A DNA stretch of 64,000 nt from positions 158,472,001 to 158,536,000 of the forward strand of contig JBITNC010000001.1 of the NCBI GenBank assembly GCA_050084985.1, in the 5' to 3' direction. This document shows positions 22,840 to 34,459 of the stretch, piece by piece. Made by a program: the position numbers and the translations under genes. The notes beneath the pieces are model-generated. The model had not been told where the DNA came from, searched no databases, and saw only the letters and a list, made by a program, of their open reading frames with translations. The stretch is from Nageia nagi (lineage: Eukaryota > Pinophyta). How positions within the stretch are numbered: the stretch's first letter is position 1; the number at the start of each line of letters is the position of its first letter.

Positions 22840-23500
22840 CTTGCTTTCGGAAAAAAAACAAATGGACCCCACCACCATCATGCACTCAGATTGACATCGG
22901 TCTGACAGGAGAGGGTCATTTTTGTGGTAATTTAGACAACGTCCAAGGATTTCAAGAGGTTGAAGCTGTAGAGAACCCATGAAAACAAACAAAAAAAGAT
23001 AAACAAAATTTTCAAGATAATCCATAACCTTTAGAAATCAAAATCTAAAACCTTAGGGCTTTAGAAGAAAAAACTACTGAAACACCATGGCTATGAACGA
23101 TAACATGGTTTTGCTCACTTCTGACTTCCACAAGAATGCCCAATACACAATGGGTTGTATCTATCTCCAAGGCGTGCCCTACAAACCTTATGGCCAACAT
23201 GAAACACTCGCTTGACTTGCCTCAACAACTGCACCCACAAAAGCCTCCTCTGCAATTAGAATCGGTATCGACTTGACACACCTTTGTAAGCTAAGAACTC
23301 AAGCTTGAAAACCCTTTGCTTCAAATGGAACCATTGTGGTAGTTTGCTCTTGCAAGTGAAGAATAGAGAAAACTCCCTTAGCAACTGCTAAAAGGAGACC
23401 ACAGACCCACAAGTTGAGCCTTCCTTGTCTCTGTTCATGCCTTGAGGGTTTGGAGTGAGGGTTTTGGCATACTTTAACATTGCTCCCCCTCAGCACACTT
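22840..23500 (-). repeat. possible LTR with adjoining polypurine tract
   Basis: At 23480-23495 the minus strand reads GAGGGGGAGCAA followed by TGTTAAAGTATGCC, which looks like a polypurine tract joined to an LTR start at 23479. The sequence below it is GC-richer than its surroundings and does not resemble the copia LTRs of this window. No partner LTR or right end was found. Confidence 0.25.
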
Positions 23501-24144
23501 CGTCCCTTCACTCAAGCCATCCTATTTATATTTAAAGAGTATATATATATATTTGTGTGTGAGTGCATGCCCATGTGCGTACATACATGTGTGTGTGGGA
23601 GGGGGGGGGGAATAAGCTAGGTGTTGCATAAGATTACAAATATTTTCATTAACGTTAAGTTTGGAACATAGTAGATTACAATAAGATGTATTTATTTTTT
23701 AGAATCTAAAATAATTATTGAATAATTGCATAAAGCATGTGAAGAGAGGCCACTGTGGAGAATATAACATTAGAGACATGTATGTCATAGTCAAAATATT
23801 ATATGATGAAATCTACCAAGGTGGTAGGTATATAGATTAGAATGGAAAATTAAATCATTTGTGTCAAATGATTGGCAAACTTGGCATCGATAATATGGGT
23901 GTTGAAAATAGAAAAAGAATATTTTTGTTTCAATGATTATCCCTTTCATGCTCCAAGGGAAAGATGTTGAGAATGTTTGAGAGACTTCACCATGTTTTCA
24001 TGGCATTGCTCACTTGTCTAATGAGGAGCCATTGGAATGAGCTCCATGTATGATGCTTCTAGTAGGAAATTTGTGGAGGATATATGATTTGTAATCACTA
24101 GTAACTTATATTTTTTGGATCTCTCAAATGCATATTTCGATTTT

Positions 24145-24149
24145 ATGAA
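24145..24149. repeat. target-site duplication, left of Copia-B
   Basis: ATGAA immediately before the 5' LTR. The same five bases follow the 3' LTR at 31293-31297. Confidence 0.85.
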
Positions 24150-24646
24150 TGTTGGAATGTATAATGCATTATTGTAAAGGTTATGTAATAATCTTTTATG
24201 TAAGTTCATTAATACTTAAGGGTATCATTTGATACCTTAAGTATTTAAGTGAATATGATAATGTAACTTGTCCTACACTCCATGTTATGGGCATGCCCCC
24301 TGGGTAAAAGGATGTGCATGTCATGTTTTTGTACATTGGACAAAAAGGTGATCCAAATAGGGATTTTGGCCTATAAATAGAAGGTTTCCTCTTTGTGATC
24401 ATACATCTATTATAGAGTAAAGTTATGCTATAGGATAGTGTTTAAGAGAAAAGAGTAGGAGGATTGTAAGAGTTCATATTTGTTAAGAAGAGAGATCTAG
24501 TTAGTGGATGTACTCGTAGTTGGAGGAACCATTTACATCTTGTGTTATCTTTGTGAGATTGCTTTGTGAGTTTATTTGGATGTATTTGTGTGCTTTAAAA
24601 AGATTTTGGTTGTTTAGGAATTATCTTGTTAGTGTTAGTTCCTTTA
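24150..24646 (+). repeat. Copia-B 5' LTR
   Basis: 497 bp, starting TGTTGGAATG. It carries a TATAAATAG box and aligns without gaps to the 3' LTR at 30796-31292. Confidence 0.93.
24372..24380 (+). promoter_or_regulatory. Copia-B LTR TATA box
   Basis: TATAAATAG in the middle of the 5' LTR, the expected place for the U3 promoter of a copia LTR. The 3' LTR has TATAAATAA at the matching site (about 31019-31027). Confidence 0.7.
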
Positions 24647-24648
24647 AA

Positions 24649-24660
24649 TTGGTATCAGAG
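24649..24660 (+). other. Copia-B primer-binding site
   Basis: TTGGTATCAGAG starts two bases after the 5' LTR and matches the copia methionine-tRNA primer site. Confidence 0.88.
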
Positions 24661-27117
24661 TTCCTTGAAGCTCCTCTTCACATCTTTGGTATGAAAGCTC
24701 TTCTTCTTGGTGTGGAAGATCTTCTTCTTCAACTTGGTGATCTTTATTCCTCATCTCTTCATTTCATTATTGAGGTAAAACTAAGAGAAGGTATAACCTT
24801 CTTCATATAATCTCTTTATTTTTCTTTTGGCTTATTTTTTTTAATGACACTAACACATTTTGAATTATGTGTTAGCCTTTTTTTTGTTATTTGCAAAATA
24901 TGGCTAAATTTTTGTTTACTAACCTCTAGTGAGCATGTTATTAATTTAAGAGGTTAGTATATAGAAATAACATATTGTAAGCCATTTATTAAAAAGGGTG
25001 CTTTTACAAGTTTTTTTTTTTGTTGCAAATAACCCTTTTAATTACATATCTCATAATAGCTATTTTATAGCTTAAAAAAAAGGGAAATGTATATACATAA
25101 AAAAACCTTATTATTATTTTTTTACAAACAATATCTCTGCTGTATAGTGACCTCCTATCCACATGTTTCGAGGAGGCCACAGGCTGAGTGGAGGAGGGTT
25201 CTGGTGCCACTCCTGTTGGCCTCCTATTCAACCACTCCTCTCCCAACACTTCCCGCTTTGCTTGTGTCCAGTGGCTCTCAGCTCTGTCACCACTCCTCTA
25301 GCATCGATAGCAGGGTTCTAACCTGTGTGGGCTCCCTTTGCGACCCCTTTGCATAGCCTCTTTGTGTGGCTCCTCCCCTTCATTGCCACTCCTTACAACC
25401 TCCTTTACTCCTTCGACTCTCCCTTGCCATGACCCCTTTTACCATTTGGCATCGCTCCTTCGCTTGAACACCTCGCTTTGTAGCTCGCACCTCTGTTAGG
25501 CAACACTCCTCTCTCGCCCTCTCGACCAATGCTCCCTTCTTTGCAGCACCTTAAATTTTTTTTTCACTCTGTACAACCTCTCTTTATTTTTTCTTAACCT
25601 CCCTCCTCCTTTATTGATGTCCTATGGTTGGTGAGTACTTTTTTTAAAATTGCTTGCAAAACTTGCTTTATTTAATTCTCTTAGGACTATTAATTTATAC
25701 AAAATGTATACACAAGGCTTGATTTATTTAATGACTCCTCTTAAATTAACTTGAACCTTAAGGAGAAATGATGACTTGTACTTAAGTGCATTCTAAGGTA
25801 ACTTAGACCTTTTTTAACAATTTATCTTTAAATACCTTTTTAATAATTTATCTTTAAATACCTTTTTTTTTAGAAAATTTAATGGGTACTCTCTATGGTA
25901 AAAAAAAAGGTTTACAAGAATAAGCTATTACTTAGGCAACTTTTTTATAAAACTTGGTTCTTTTTAGTCAAAATTCTAAGGTAAATTATTTTTAAGGATC
26001 ATGTTGATTTGAAATCAATTTTAAGTATGAGAGGGGGATTTTTTTTTAAAAGTCTTTACTTAAAATTTTAGATCCTTATATGACATGTCTATTTTAAGTG
26101 TTGATAAATTCCTTATGCAATACTTAAAATTCTTAGATCTTTGATGCAATGCTATGAATACAAGCTCATGCCTTTTTAAAGTTAACTTATGCAAATTAAG
26201 TAAATACTTATCCTTTTTTATAAGTGATAGATAGACTTAATTTTAAGTTAATACACACATGCTTAATTTTTATTTCTTTAATTTTTTTTTTATGCAAAGG
26301 TAAAAGGACTTGTGCAATTTATGGACCTATGTAAGGATGTCCTTTAGGGGTTAGTAAACAAAACCCATTGGAATTCTACAGTTTCAAGTTATGAATGGAT
26401 GATGTTTTATTTATGCTCTTTTTTACTTTATATTTTGCACTTTTACTTATGCAATATTGCAAACATTTAAATAAGCAACCCCTTAAAATAAATACATCCA
26501 CACGTACATTCCACAATATGACTTGTTTGGGGAGCCATGAGGTCAGATTGGAGCTTTTAAGTCTAACGATCTAAATGGTGAAAAGTTTGTACTTCTCAAT
26601 TGCCCCTAAGTCCTCTGTTGGTCTGGACATAACTCCAATAGGTGGATAGGCATGTGTGTAGTGATACCACATGCTTGCACATCTATATAGGGATTATCCT
26701 GATAACCTAGAAGGATAACGTAAAACCTAATCAAGTTAATAATTTGACGAATCCAATAAACATCATAACTTTGAAAAATAGTAAGTACTCCTTGTAAGAA
26801 AGTATAAAATTGACCAAGGTGAACTGGTTGAGGATTGGTAGTAGTTGGGTTTCTCTTGTGTGAGCATCCAGGTGCAAGCCTAATTTTAAACAAGAAAATA
26901 AGCCTCAACAATATCACTCTACATCTATGATTCTTGAGATGAGAAATGTATTTGGGTACATGGATTATTTGAGTTGTAAAACATTTGCATTTGTGAATCA
27001 AATCAAGTATGTCTTTAGTGTTAAATGTAACATGTAATATTTACTTAGTTAAAACTTAATATTTAATATTATTTATTAAACCACATGCTTATTATTTTTC
27101 ACATTCTTGTGTAGCAA
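24661..27117 (+). other. Copia-B untranslated leader (about 2.45 kb)
   Basis: No gag-pol homology. Contents in order: a CTTCTT-rich stretch, an AT-rich part, a GC-richer CT-rich patch near 25140-25620, an AT-rich zone with a duplicated 24-bp AATTTATCTTTAAATACC segment near 25820-25870, and a segment near 26440-26960 conserved with Copia-A. An antisense frame (26606-27001, 131 aa) lies in that conserved segment; no family was recognised for it. Confidence 0.65.
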
Positions 27118-28102
27118 ATGGAAGAATCTTTTTTACCCAAACACATTCTTAATGGTCCCAACTTGGTAAACAGTGAATGAGAACCTTGTACCTCTTACAG
27201 ATAAGAAGGCACTAGAGGCTTACAACATAAAGAATGAGTTAATAACCTCCATGATTTACCATGTAATTTTAGATGATGTACTCTTGATGATTTCCTTTTC
27301 AACCTTAGCAAAGGAAGATTAGGATAAGCTTAAGTAAATCTACCTTAGTTCAAGCTTTTTAATAAGATTTACCATTCTCCAAAAGTTGCTTCAATATCAT
27401 CAAGGGGAAGATGAAAATGTTGTAATTTATTTGAATAAAATCATTGACCTAAAGATCCAACTTGTTTCTTATGAATGCAATTGGATCAATGATGAGTTCA
27501 TGATCTTCATTATTATTCAAAGTTTTTCTTCAAAGTTTGAAAACTTTGTAACGATTATGGAAATAAGGCTTTATGAAGAAGAAGAAGTCTTCTCCCTTAA
27601 GAACCTTTCTAAGGAATTATTGAAGCATGAGAAAACTCTTAATAATAAGGTGTTGATTTATTCTTCTAAGGATAATAACATTACTCTTGGATCAACCAAA
27701 ACTTCTTTCAAGAAGAAGTTCAACCATAAAAAGAAATCTTATCCTTTTTCCTCCAAAAGATTTGAGAAAAGAGGTAATGGGTACAATAGCAGCAAGAACA
27801 ATGGAAATAATGGTAATAATAGGAACAACAACAACAATAATAGGATCAATGACAACAATAACCATTTCAAGCAAAGAGATAGAAAAGGCAAAATAAATAA
27901 TCTTTATCCTAAGGAAAAGTTTGATAATAATTGTAACTATTATGGCATCCAAGGTCACAAAGAAGTTGATTGCTACAAAAAGAAAAGAGAAGAAAAATAC
28001 AAAGGTAATGAAAATGTAAAGAATTACAAAGAAAAGAAGAATATTAATGCTAGTTTTGCTATAGCACTGTACTCCATGTCTTGCTCTTTTTCATCTAATT
28101 GA
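27118..28102 (+). pseudogene. Copia-B gag
   Basis: The start MEESFLPKHILNG at 27118 matches gag of Copia-A and C. A stop follows after about 19 codons. The longest open part (27386-28102, 238 aa) covers the end of capsid (YHQGEDENVV-YLNKI, FENFVTIMEIRL) and an Asn/Lys-rich nucleocapsid. The zinc knuckle near 27930-27975 reads C-N-Y-Y-G-I-Q-G-H-K-E-V-D-C, so the second Cys of CCHC is lost. Gag would form the virus-like particle; this copy cannot make the whole protein. Confidence 0.85.
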
Positions 28103-29455
28103 ATTGTTAATTCTAGTTGCACTAATCACCTATTCTTTGAAAAGAAGTTTGAAAACTTTTACAAGTATAGAAAAGATGTAGTTATGATAGGTGATAACTC
28201 TACCCTTTAAGTCCAAGGAATTGGGAGTATGCTGATTCATAGAAAGATTCTTAAAAATGTTCTCTATGTTCTTAAGTTAAGGATGAACCTTCTCTCTATG
28301 ATTCAAGTTGCTAGAAAAGGGTAATCTTTTGAGTTCGATTCTTAATATTGGTGCATTAATAAAGGACTTACCACTTTGGTTAAAGGATCTATGAAAGATA
28401 ACCTCTACATTGTGGATCAAGTTCTATCAAAGATGTGTCTTACTTCTAATGTGTGTTTTAGAGGTAATCTTTAGCACCAACATTTTGGACACCTTAACCA
28501 TAAAAGTATTCAAGTCATGAAAGACCAAGAACTTATGAAAGGTTTACCTTTAATTTCTCCTTCAATTGGTCTATGCGAGAAGTGCATTCTTAGAAGGATG
28601 CATAGATAAAAGTTTGAAAAAGATAAGATAATAAGAGCATCTCAACCTCAACTTGTGCATTCAAATTTGATGGGTTCATTTTAGAATAAGTCATTTGGAG
28701 GAGCATCTTATGTCTTGACCTTCATTGATGACTTTAGTAGGATGACCTTTGGGTATCTACTTGAGTATAAAGATCAAACCTTTGAGAGTTTTAAAATTTT
28801 TAAGGTTTTTGTTGAGAATCAAACTAATCTTAAAATTAAGATGTTGAGATTAGATAATAAGGGAGAATATAATAGTAATGAGTTCAATGACTATTATCCT
28901 AAGTATGGATTTAAGAGGTAGTTTATGATTATTTACACTCCTTAGTAGAATAGTGTTGTTAAAAGGAAAAATAGAATAATTATGAAAATGGTTAAATGCA
29001 TGTTGGGTAATCTTCTTAGTTTTTTATGGGGTGAAGCTATGAGCATCGCTATTTACACCTTGAATAGGTGTTCTACAAAAGCCATTTAGGGTAAAACTCC
29101 TTTTAAGGCATGGTTAGGAAGAAAACCTAACATTTCACACCTTAGAGTGTTTGGTTATGAAGCATTATCCTACATTATTTTTGATAAAAGGAAGAAGTTG
29201 AACAAAAGAGCTAAAAAATGCATCTTTATGGATTATGATAGTCAGTATAGAGGCTACAGGATCTACTCTCCATCCTACAAAGCCGTGTTTATTTCAAGGG
29301 ATGTAAAGTTTAATGAACTTCTTAATGAATCTACTTCTAATGAGAATGTTGATGATCCAAAGGATTCTTTAGTTGCATCTAGATGGTTAGATATTAATGT
29401 AGATAAGTCACCTTAGGAATAAAATTCTCCAACATAAAGGGTAACAAGGAGCATG
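28103..29455 (+). pseudogene. Copia-B protease and integrase
   Basis: Protease near 28105-28330: the active-site Asp-Ser-Gly-Cys reads Asn-Ser-Ser-Cys, and a conserved Trp codon just before is a stop. GAG-pre-integrase near 28470-28610 keeps the HQH and CEKC zinc residues. In the integrase core the first Asp (family HSDxMGP) reads Asn (HSNLMGS, near 28665); TFIDDFSRM and LRLDNKGEY follow at 28715-28870, and VVKRKNR (family VAERKNR) near 28957 has Glu replaced by Lys. The tail (RKPNISHLRVFGYEA, YDSQYRGYRIYS) ends near 29416. Stops are frequent. Confidence 0.85.
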
Positions 29456-30048
29456 ACCTTTGCAGTGAATTTGATGGCACGATTCATGCAAAAACTATAT
29501 GTTTAACACCTTAATGCTATTAAGAAAATCTTGAGATATGTTACAGGGACTAAAGATCTTACTATCAAGTATTCTAAGTTGCCCTTATCTATTCTCTCTG
29601 GATTCTTAGATTCTAACTATGGAGAAGATAGAGATAATAGGAAATAAACTTCTGCATATGTGTTTAGCATTAGTTTAAGTGCTATCTCTTGAGATTCTAA
29701 TAAGAAGCATACTATTCTCTTTCCACCACAGAAGCTGAATACCATGCCATGCTATTGTAGCTCAAGAAGCTATTTGGCTATGACATCTTCTGAAAGAAAT
29801 TAGGTATGAGCTAGGTGGCTCATCCTTAATTTCTTCAGATAATCAATTGACTATTTCTTTGGGTAAGAATCCTATATTCCATCAAAAAATAAAACATGTG
29901 GAAATCCATGCCTATTTATCAAGGAGAAGGTTCTTGATGGCATCATACACCTAGAGTATTGTCCATCCACCTTAAACTTCATTGATTTGTTCACTAAGCC
30001 CCTCCTAGAAGCTCAGTTCTATAAGTTTAGGGGTGCTATTAGGTTGGT
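29456..30048 (+). pseudogene. Copia-B RNase H region
   Basis: Starts abruptly with FAVNLMARFMQKLYV, normally some 270 residues after the point where the preceding tail ends. It continues through LNAIKKILRYVTGTKDL and SKLPLSILSGFLDSNYGED to the IDLFTKPLLEAQ-like end near 30010. RNase H would remove the RNA strand of the hybrid. Several stops and at least one shift are present. Confidence 0.8.
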
Positions 30049-30795
30049 GAAGTTTCCCTCAAGGGGGAGTGAAGTTTGAATTCTTATGTTGAATTCATGT
30101 TTGTAATGACAACTTCACCCCTAGGAGGATTTTATGTTGTATAGTATTGATTTTGTTGTACACCTTCATGGTAAGTTCACTTTGCGTGAGGAACTTACTG
30201 TACAAAATTTTTATAAGCAAAAAGATTAGTGAATCTAGCACTATTCAATTATCCATGTGTGAGGAACTCTTATGTGTAATTTTGCACTATTCAGTTATCC
30301 ATATGTGAGAAACTCATATGTGCATGCTCTATTTTGTAATGATAATTAACACATATTTTATATATAGCAGATGACTACAAGTTTTTGCATGGCATATTAA
30401 TGATGACTTATAGTGCACTATTGATCAGTTCATGATGGTATTTATATGATTCATCTATCCTTGTTGATATGAATATGTTGCATCTAATTGATCTTGTTAT
30501 TTGAACTACTTATGACTTGTAGGTTCCTTTGAAATTGTAGGTTATCTACCAAAAGTATGTAGGATCTTGGAGACTCTTCATGAATTCCAATTAGATGACT
30601 ACTTCATGTACATTGAAATCGATTGAAGTTAATGATTGTATTTGACAAAGTAGTGAGTCTCAAACTAGATCTTTCTTACTTTACAAATATGTAAAAAGTT
30701 CTCATTTTCGTTGTATCTGTTTGAAGGATAACTCTCATAGTTTCTATTCTTCTTCTCACTTAGTCGCTCTATCCCAGCATTGCATTAAGGGGGAG
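30049..30795 (+). other. Copia-B 3' UTR and polypurine tract
   Basis: About 740 bp between the RNase H stop and the 3' LTR. It contains repeated TTATCCATxTGTGAGGAACT motifs near 30200-30330, also found in the 3' UTRs of the other copia elements here, a conserved TTATAGTGCAC segment near 30409, a pyrimidine-rich tract, and the polypurine tract TTAAGGGGGAG at 30785-30795. Confidence 0.75.
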
Positions 30796-31292
30796 TGTTG
30801 GAATGTATAATACATTATTATATAGGTTATGTAATAATATTCTATGTAAATTCACTAATACTTATGGGTATCATTTGATACCTTAAATATTTAAGTGAAT
30901 ATGATAATGTAACTTATCTTACACTCCATGTCATGAGCATGCCCATTAGGTAAAAGGATGTGCATGTCATGCTTTTGTACATTGGATAAACAGGTGATCC
31001 AAAGAGAGATTTTGGCCTATAAATAAAAGGCTCCCTCTTTGTGATCATATACCAATTGTGAAGTAAAGTTATGCTATAGGATAGTGTTTAAGAGAAAAGA
31101 GTAGGAGGATTGTAAGAGTTCATATTTGTTAAGAAGAGAGATCTAGTTAGTGGATGTACTCCTTGTTGGAGGAACCACTTACATCTTGTGTTATCTTTGT
31201 GAGATTGCTTTGTGAGTTTATTTGGATGTATTTGTGTGCTTTCAAGAGATATTGGTTGTTTAGGAATTATCTTATTAGTGTTAGTTCCTTCA
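30796..31292 (+). repeat. Copia-B 3' LTR
   Basis: 497 bp, TGTTGG...CCTTCA, followed by the target duplicate ATGAA at 31293-31297. Confidence 0.93.
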
Positions 31293-31297
31293 ATGAA

Positions 31298-32510
31298 TGC
31301 TTAATTAAATTTATTTTTTAATATGAACAATAACTGATTATTTAAAATATCTAACCGATAATAAATTCCACATACATAAATAAGAATACAAGTATTTATA
31401 ATGGTGAATCCCAATGTGGGGAAACATCCACTTTTGAATCAATCTTTGATATATATTGATCGATATTTTGGAGTGTACAATTATAGTAGGTTAGTTCTAC
31501 TACCACCAATGGACACCACCTACATAACACAACCCAAACAATCTCCTATTCTTTAAGATCAAATCCTACCAATAGCCCTTTAATCCTTATTTAGCCTCAA
31601 AGTCTTCACTACAACAAAAGAATCATACTATAAATCTTCAAAAACCCCCTCTACTAGGTCCTTATGAAGTTTTAATAATGTATACCTTGTCTCTTCATTT
31701 ATAATACGATTCGTAAGGTTTAAAAATACTTCATATTGACTTTGGTATTTCTTCTTCCTCTTAAATTATGTTATGCTTGCCTAATGATAGTGCCAACCTA
31801 TATTCTCCTCCAACAATATCACTAACCTTTGATCATTTTCCACAATTGGGTCATGTCCCTAGTGATATTAGGTCAATAATCCAATGATGATGCTAGGAAT
31901 ACCTCAATAACAACTCCGTAAAAACCTTCATGATGGACTCAAAACATAATAACATTGATAATTACCATTTCATAACACAAATATGATTTAATCTAATGTA
32001 AATGCTGAAAAATAATCTAGCAATATCACTTAGAACATCCAATGATATCACTAGAATAACAATTTCAAGTAAAAAATGGTCTATAAAAAAATCACAAAAA
32101 CAAAGATCAAACCTTCAACAAAGGTAGGAATGCATATACTCATTGGAAAGATATTTTCATAAGCTTTCTAATGGTGTATCATTTTCCTCAATTAGATACC
32201 TGTACAAAAGTTGGCCTCTTAAAGATGAATGATATATTTTGATAGGTTTCAACTACAAGTAATTTTGTAAGAATCAAAGAGAATATTCTAAATATCAAGC
32301 ATGAAGACTTATATTCAATATCTTCACTCCATGATCTTTGATACATACTTACAAATATACCAAACTAACCAACCAAACAACCAAACCTCTTGTTGTCTTC
32401 TTCTAATGGTACAAACCTTCTTTTGCAATACATAATCCTCCATAAGCTCTTATATAACACTTGAAGATAAGTCATGAAAAATTGGTAAAACCTAACCCAC
32501 TCCTTCTTTA
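31298..32510. other. interval between Copia-B and gypsy integrase
   Basis: No coding domain was seen. Because it lies 3' of the minus-strand gypsy integrase it may hold that element's 3' UTR or LTR; a GGTGAATCCCAATG / GGGGAAACATCCAC segment near 31400 has LTR-like character. No partner copy was found. Confidence 0.3.
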
Positions 32511-32514
32511 GTGA

Positions 32515-33332
32515 TCACATGATTGATTTGAACAACTTTAAGTTCTCCACATTAACTGCTAAATAGATTTTTATATAAGCTAACATACTTAATTCGAAAG
32601 CATTCTCACTTACATGCTCTACAATGTCAAAAGGTCCATATTTGAGAGGTTTTAACTTTTTAGCTTGTACTTGTAATCTTTTCTTACTAAGATACAATCA
32701 TACCTTATCTGTAAATTTAAATTGGTGATCAACTCTATGTTGGCCATATCTTATCTTGTATTTAACTTGGCTAGCCTTCAATTTCTCTTTACCTTTAGGT
32801 GAACATGTTGAATTATGTTAATGAACTTCTAAGCCTACTCTTCTTTTGTTTAGGATCAAATATTTTAATATTATCTTCTTTTTGCCTAAAAATATAGTTA
32901 AATGGTGATGTAAAAAGATACCCAAAAGACATCTCAAATGGAATCTTATTAGTGGAAGTATGGAGTTCCCAATTGTAAGAGTGTTGAATATACACATGTT
33001 GTTCATCCCAACCTCTTGTATGCTTACTACATTACCCGCTCAAAAGATATAACATTATCCTATTCACCACCTTAGTTTTCTCATCAATTTGAGGATGAAA
33101 TGTGGTGCTTATTTTTAGCCTTCTATCCATGTTTTCCCACAAATACATCCAAAACATTTCTAGAAATTGTGAATCCTTATAAGATACAATAGAAGTAGGC
33201 AACCCAAAATGAACCTAAACATGATAAAAGAATAGGTATGTTGCATATTGGCCTATTATGGTATTTTTACATGGGATTAACACACACATTTTGCTAAGTT
33301 TACCCACTACTACAAATAAGTAATCATGCCCT
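32515..33332 (-). pseudogene. Ty3/gypsy integrase, partial
   Basis: From 33330 downward the minus strand gives GHDYLFVVVGKLSK, a HFGLP-SIVSY-DSQF block, STTFHPQIDEKTKVVNR (family PQTDGQTEVVNR; the catalytic Glu reads Lys), then 32995-32813 (YIQHSYN, STNKIPFEMSFGYL) and the C-terminal region 32697-32515 (KRLQVQAKKLKPLKYGPF, VNVENLKLF), the GPY/F module. A stop or shift separates each piece. The N-terminal zinc-binding part is missing because the sequence above 33332 belongs to the CACTAG-ended module, so the gypsy element was probably broken by that insertion. Confidence 0.85.
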
Positions 33333-33745
33333 CACTAGAAAAAAAAAAGGGCTTTAGAGGTAGGAAATTTGAGGTAGTTATGAAGTAGAAATTCAAAGCT
33401 GCCTACATTTGGGGTTTTAGAGCTGCTTTTTAGGGGTAAGTTTAGAACAATCCTAATAAAATAACCTAAAAAATAATGAAAAACAAATGGAAATATGTGG
33501 GTAGTTTTTAGGGTGTGGTTATAACTTGACCCAAAAAAAATATAGGGAGGTGATAGTAAACTACCTCTCCATCTCAACAAACAAAAATAGAAAGACTATT
33601 GCATGGGGAAAGGTGGGCCACTTGAATTTTTTTTGGGCTTTTTCAGATTGGCATTGCAAGGGGGTAGATAAGAGGTGAAGTATTTCATTTTTAATCTCAT
33701 GGTGAGGGTAGAGAAGAGGAGAGGAGAGGGGAAAGGTGCTAATGC
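33333..33745 (-). repeat. satellite-associated module, copy B, with CACTAG end
   Basis: Aligns on the minus strand with 13180-13830. Its outer end on the plus strand is CACTAGAAAAAAAAAAGGGC at 33333, lying directly against gypsy integrase coding sequence, which shows it is an insertion end. CACTA elements end in CACTA; the three bases before are CCT. The other end was not found, so the assignment is tentative. Confidence 0.5.
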
Positions 33746-33792
33746 AAGTAAATATTCTTTCACATGTAGCTTACATATTTTGGGGTATTTTT
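33746..33792 (-). repeat. PPR-derived satellite, locus B, part left of Copia-C
   Basis: A partial unit matching the type with GTGAAAGAATA next to the module. It continues at 41278 on the far side of Copia-C. Confidence 0.7.
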
Positions 33793-34269
33793 TGAAAGGA
33801 TAAGAACCTCCTTTACTCAAGATTTACCTTGAAGTATCCTTTTCTTAACCAAAATGAAACTCACACTATAACAACACAAACACACTCACATTCATAAGGT
33901 TAAAATAGCATGTATAGTAGTTCCTCTCAAAGATGAGAGTACTCCACTTTAACTCAAGAACTTTATTTCTCAAATATAATTCATACAATGATTACAACCT
34001 CTCTCTCTTTATCAACTACAAAGCATAAGCATAACTTTGTTCTATTCAAGTGTGTTTTACAACAAGGCCAAGCCCAATATTTATAAGAGAGAATCCCAAT
34101 TTAACTCACCTTTTAACCAAAGGTTTACATGAGGTAGAAATGGTCAAGTTGCATTTATTTAATTCTTAAATACTAAAAAGTTATTTATAAATTTTTTTAG
34201 TATTTAAATGAATTAAGTAGGTGAGACACATTTCAAATACCAAACAATAATGCATTAGGAATTTTAACA
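33793..34269 (-). repeat. Copia-C 3' LTR
   Basis: 477 bp; on the minus strand it begins TGTTAAAATTCC at 34269 and ends CCTTTCA at 33793. It retains a TATAAATA box. The polypurine tract TTAAGGGGGAG lies just inside it at about 34270-34280. Confidence 0.9.
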
Positions 34270-34289
34270 CTCCCCCTTAATACAATATT

Positions 34290-34458
<169 letters not shown>

Positions 34459-34459
34459 A

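Larger units (their letters stand above)
24150..31292 (+). mobile_element. Copia-B: structurally complete Ty1/copia element, RT deleted
   Basis: A 7143-bp element bounded by two 497-bp LTRs with TG...CA-type ends (the last 5'-LTR dinucleotide reads TA) and a perfect 5-bp target duplication ATGAA. Order: 5' LTR, methionine-tRNA primer site, leader of about 2.5 kb, gag, protease, integrase, RNase H, long 3' UTR, polypurine tract, 3' LTR. The reverse transcriptase is absent: sequence passes from the end of the integrase tail straight into RNase H at about 29460. By hand count the two LTRs differ at about 38 of 497 positions (about 92% identity), so the insertion is old. Confidence 0.92.

Noticed and set aside
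23299-23511. 70-codon minus-strand frame with good composition
   Set aside because: No protein family recognised; position next to a polypurine-tract-like sequence makes an LTR more likely than a gene.
25087-25356. 89-codon plus-strand Ser/Pro/Leu-rich frame
   Set aside because: Within the CT-rich patch of the Copia-B leader; no recognisable domain and compositionally biased.
27692-27958. 88-codon minus-strand hydrophobic frame
   Set aside because: Antisense shadow of the Copia-B nucleocapsid region.
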